From CAVQUE01 sp046290435 (lineage in GTDB: Bacteria > Actinomycetota > Acidimicrobiia > Acidimicrobiales > UBA8592), in NCBI GenBank assembly GCA_046290435.1, contig JBKAGO010000032.1:124001-188000 (forward strand): 64,000 bases of DNA, given 5' to 3'. The notes beneath the pieces were generated by a model that searched no databases, was not told the origin of the DNA, and saw only the letters and a list, made by a program, of their open reading frames with translations. Made by a program: the position numbers and the translations under genes. Positions 63,448 to 64,000 of the stretch are shown here, one piece after another; positions within the stretch are counted from its first letter, which is position 1; every line of letters starts with the position of its first letter.

Positions 63448-64000
63448 ATGTCCGATTCCTCCGCCGGTGATGGCCTCGACCCCGGCTGCAAGGGCCTGCA
63501 GGTCACCCTGGCCGACGGCGTCGTCACGATCGTCCTCGACGACGAGCGCCGCCACAACACCTTGACCGGGGCGATGCTGTCGGGCCTGCGCCACATCTTC
63601 ACTGCGGCATCGACGCATCCCGATGTCCGGGTGATCGTGGTCCGCGGTGCCGGCGACCGGGCCTTCGCATCGGGAGCCGACATCGGCGAACAGGCCGCGC
63701 AGGCCGACCGCATCGACACCGGCGACGCGACGTCGATACCGGCGGGACGACCCCAGTTCATGGCCGACCTGCTGGCGTGCCGGCGCCCGGTGGTCGCCAT
63801 GATCCACGGCTGGTGCATGGGTGGTGGCCTGATGGTGGCCCTGGCCGCCGACATCCGTGTCGCCGCCGACGATGCCGTGTTCTCCATCCCGGCCGCCCAG
63901 CTCGGCGTCGCCTATCCCAGCGACGCGGTGGCGGTGCTGGTCGACGTCGTCGGCAAGGCCGCGGCATCGGAACTCATGCTCACCGGCGAACGCATCGATG
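63448..64000 (+). CDS. Enoyl-CoA hydratase/isomerase, partial at the window end
   Basis: ATG 63448; the frame stays open to the end, 184 codons. Crotonase marks: VVTIVLDDERRHNTLTGAML, VVRGAGDRAFASGADIGEQ (oxyanion-hole Ala and the acyl-CoA pocket), MIHGWCMGGGLMVALAADIRVAADDAVFSIPAAQLGVAYPSD. The stop lies beyond the window. A role in acyl-CoA turnover is likely. Confidence 0.88.
   Translation, partial: MSDSSAGDGLDPGCKGLQVTLADGVVTIVLDDERRHNTLTGAMLSGLRHIFTAASTHPDVRVIVVRGAGDRAFASGADIGEQAAQADRIDTGDATSIPAGRPQFMADLLACRRPVVAMIHGWCMGGGLMVALAADIRVAADDAVFSIPAAQLGVAYPSDAVAVLVDVVGKAAASELMLTGERID

Overview
This is a 64 kb stretch of very GC-rich DNA with dense, short-spaced genes whose codons strongly prefer G or C in third position. 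Several families point to an actinobacterium: F420-type luciferase-like (LLM) oxidoreductases, a LytR-CpsA-Psr cell-wall protein, MenB (menaquinone), a zwf/gnd/pgl operon, class III CoA-transferases and many P450s. I infer Acidimicrobiia or a relative; no rRNA or other marker in the window fixes this. I see no tRNA, rRNA, CRISPR array, prophage or transposase gene.

Layout. 1-3 kb: the start of a secreted coiled-coil protein, an LCP protein and nagA. 3-10 kb: an AddB-like/AddA-like helicase-nuclease pair. 10-14 kb: a gnd-zwf-glucokinase-pgl operon on the minus strand (oxidative pentose phosphate pathway). 14-22.5 kb: ATP-dependent DNA ligase, PfkB sugar kinase, LLM oxidoreductase, aminotransferase, menB and a GGDEF-EAL protein. 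22.5-26.8 kb: RidA, P450 with a helix-turn-helix gene upstream, SDR and an enoyl-CoA hydratase-like gene. 26.8-31.9 kb: leuA with a Leu-rich leader peptide, MaoC, CoA-transferase and a DUF1704 putative metallopeptidase with an apparent frameshift. 32-41.8 kb: an orphan degenerate ABC ATPase, a sucrase/ferredoxin-like - MFS - SnoaL operon, an aminoglycoside-phosphotransferase-like kinase, LLM oxidoreductase, xylulokinase, desaturase and a YibE/F protein. 41.9-43.7 kb: a cold-shock protein coupled to a SHOCT-like gene, CysQ, and an ArsC arsenate reductase whose catalytic cysteine codon is an in-frame TGA followed by a SECIS-like hairpin, so a probable selenoprotein. 43.8-52.6 kb: P450, LLM oxidoreductase, methyltransferase, acyl-CoA dehydrogenase, a secreted RTX-repeat protein and a large orphan helical-repeat protein bracketed by palindromic repeats. 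52.8-63.2 kb: an accessory catabolic region with two CoA-transferases, a Rieske oxygenase with its ferredoxin and an SDR, and a translationally coupled cassette of a normal P450, a P450 homologue without the haem cysteine, and a rhodanese fusion. 63.2 kb to the end: a serine hydrolase, a tiny zinc-ribbon-like protein and a partial enoyl-CoA hydratase.

Most striking: the Sec-type ArsC (43306-43665), the cysteine-less P450 cassette (56816-60541), the palindromic repeats and twin hairpins at 49.7-49.9 and 52.6-52.7 kb, the 29-bp inverted repeat at 60620-60707, and the leuA leader with two mutually exclusive hairpins.
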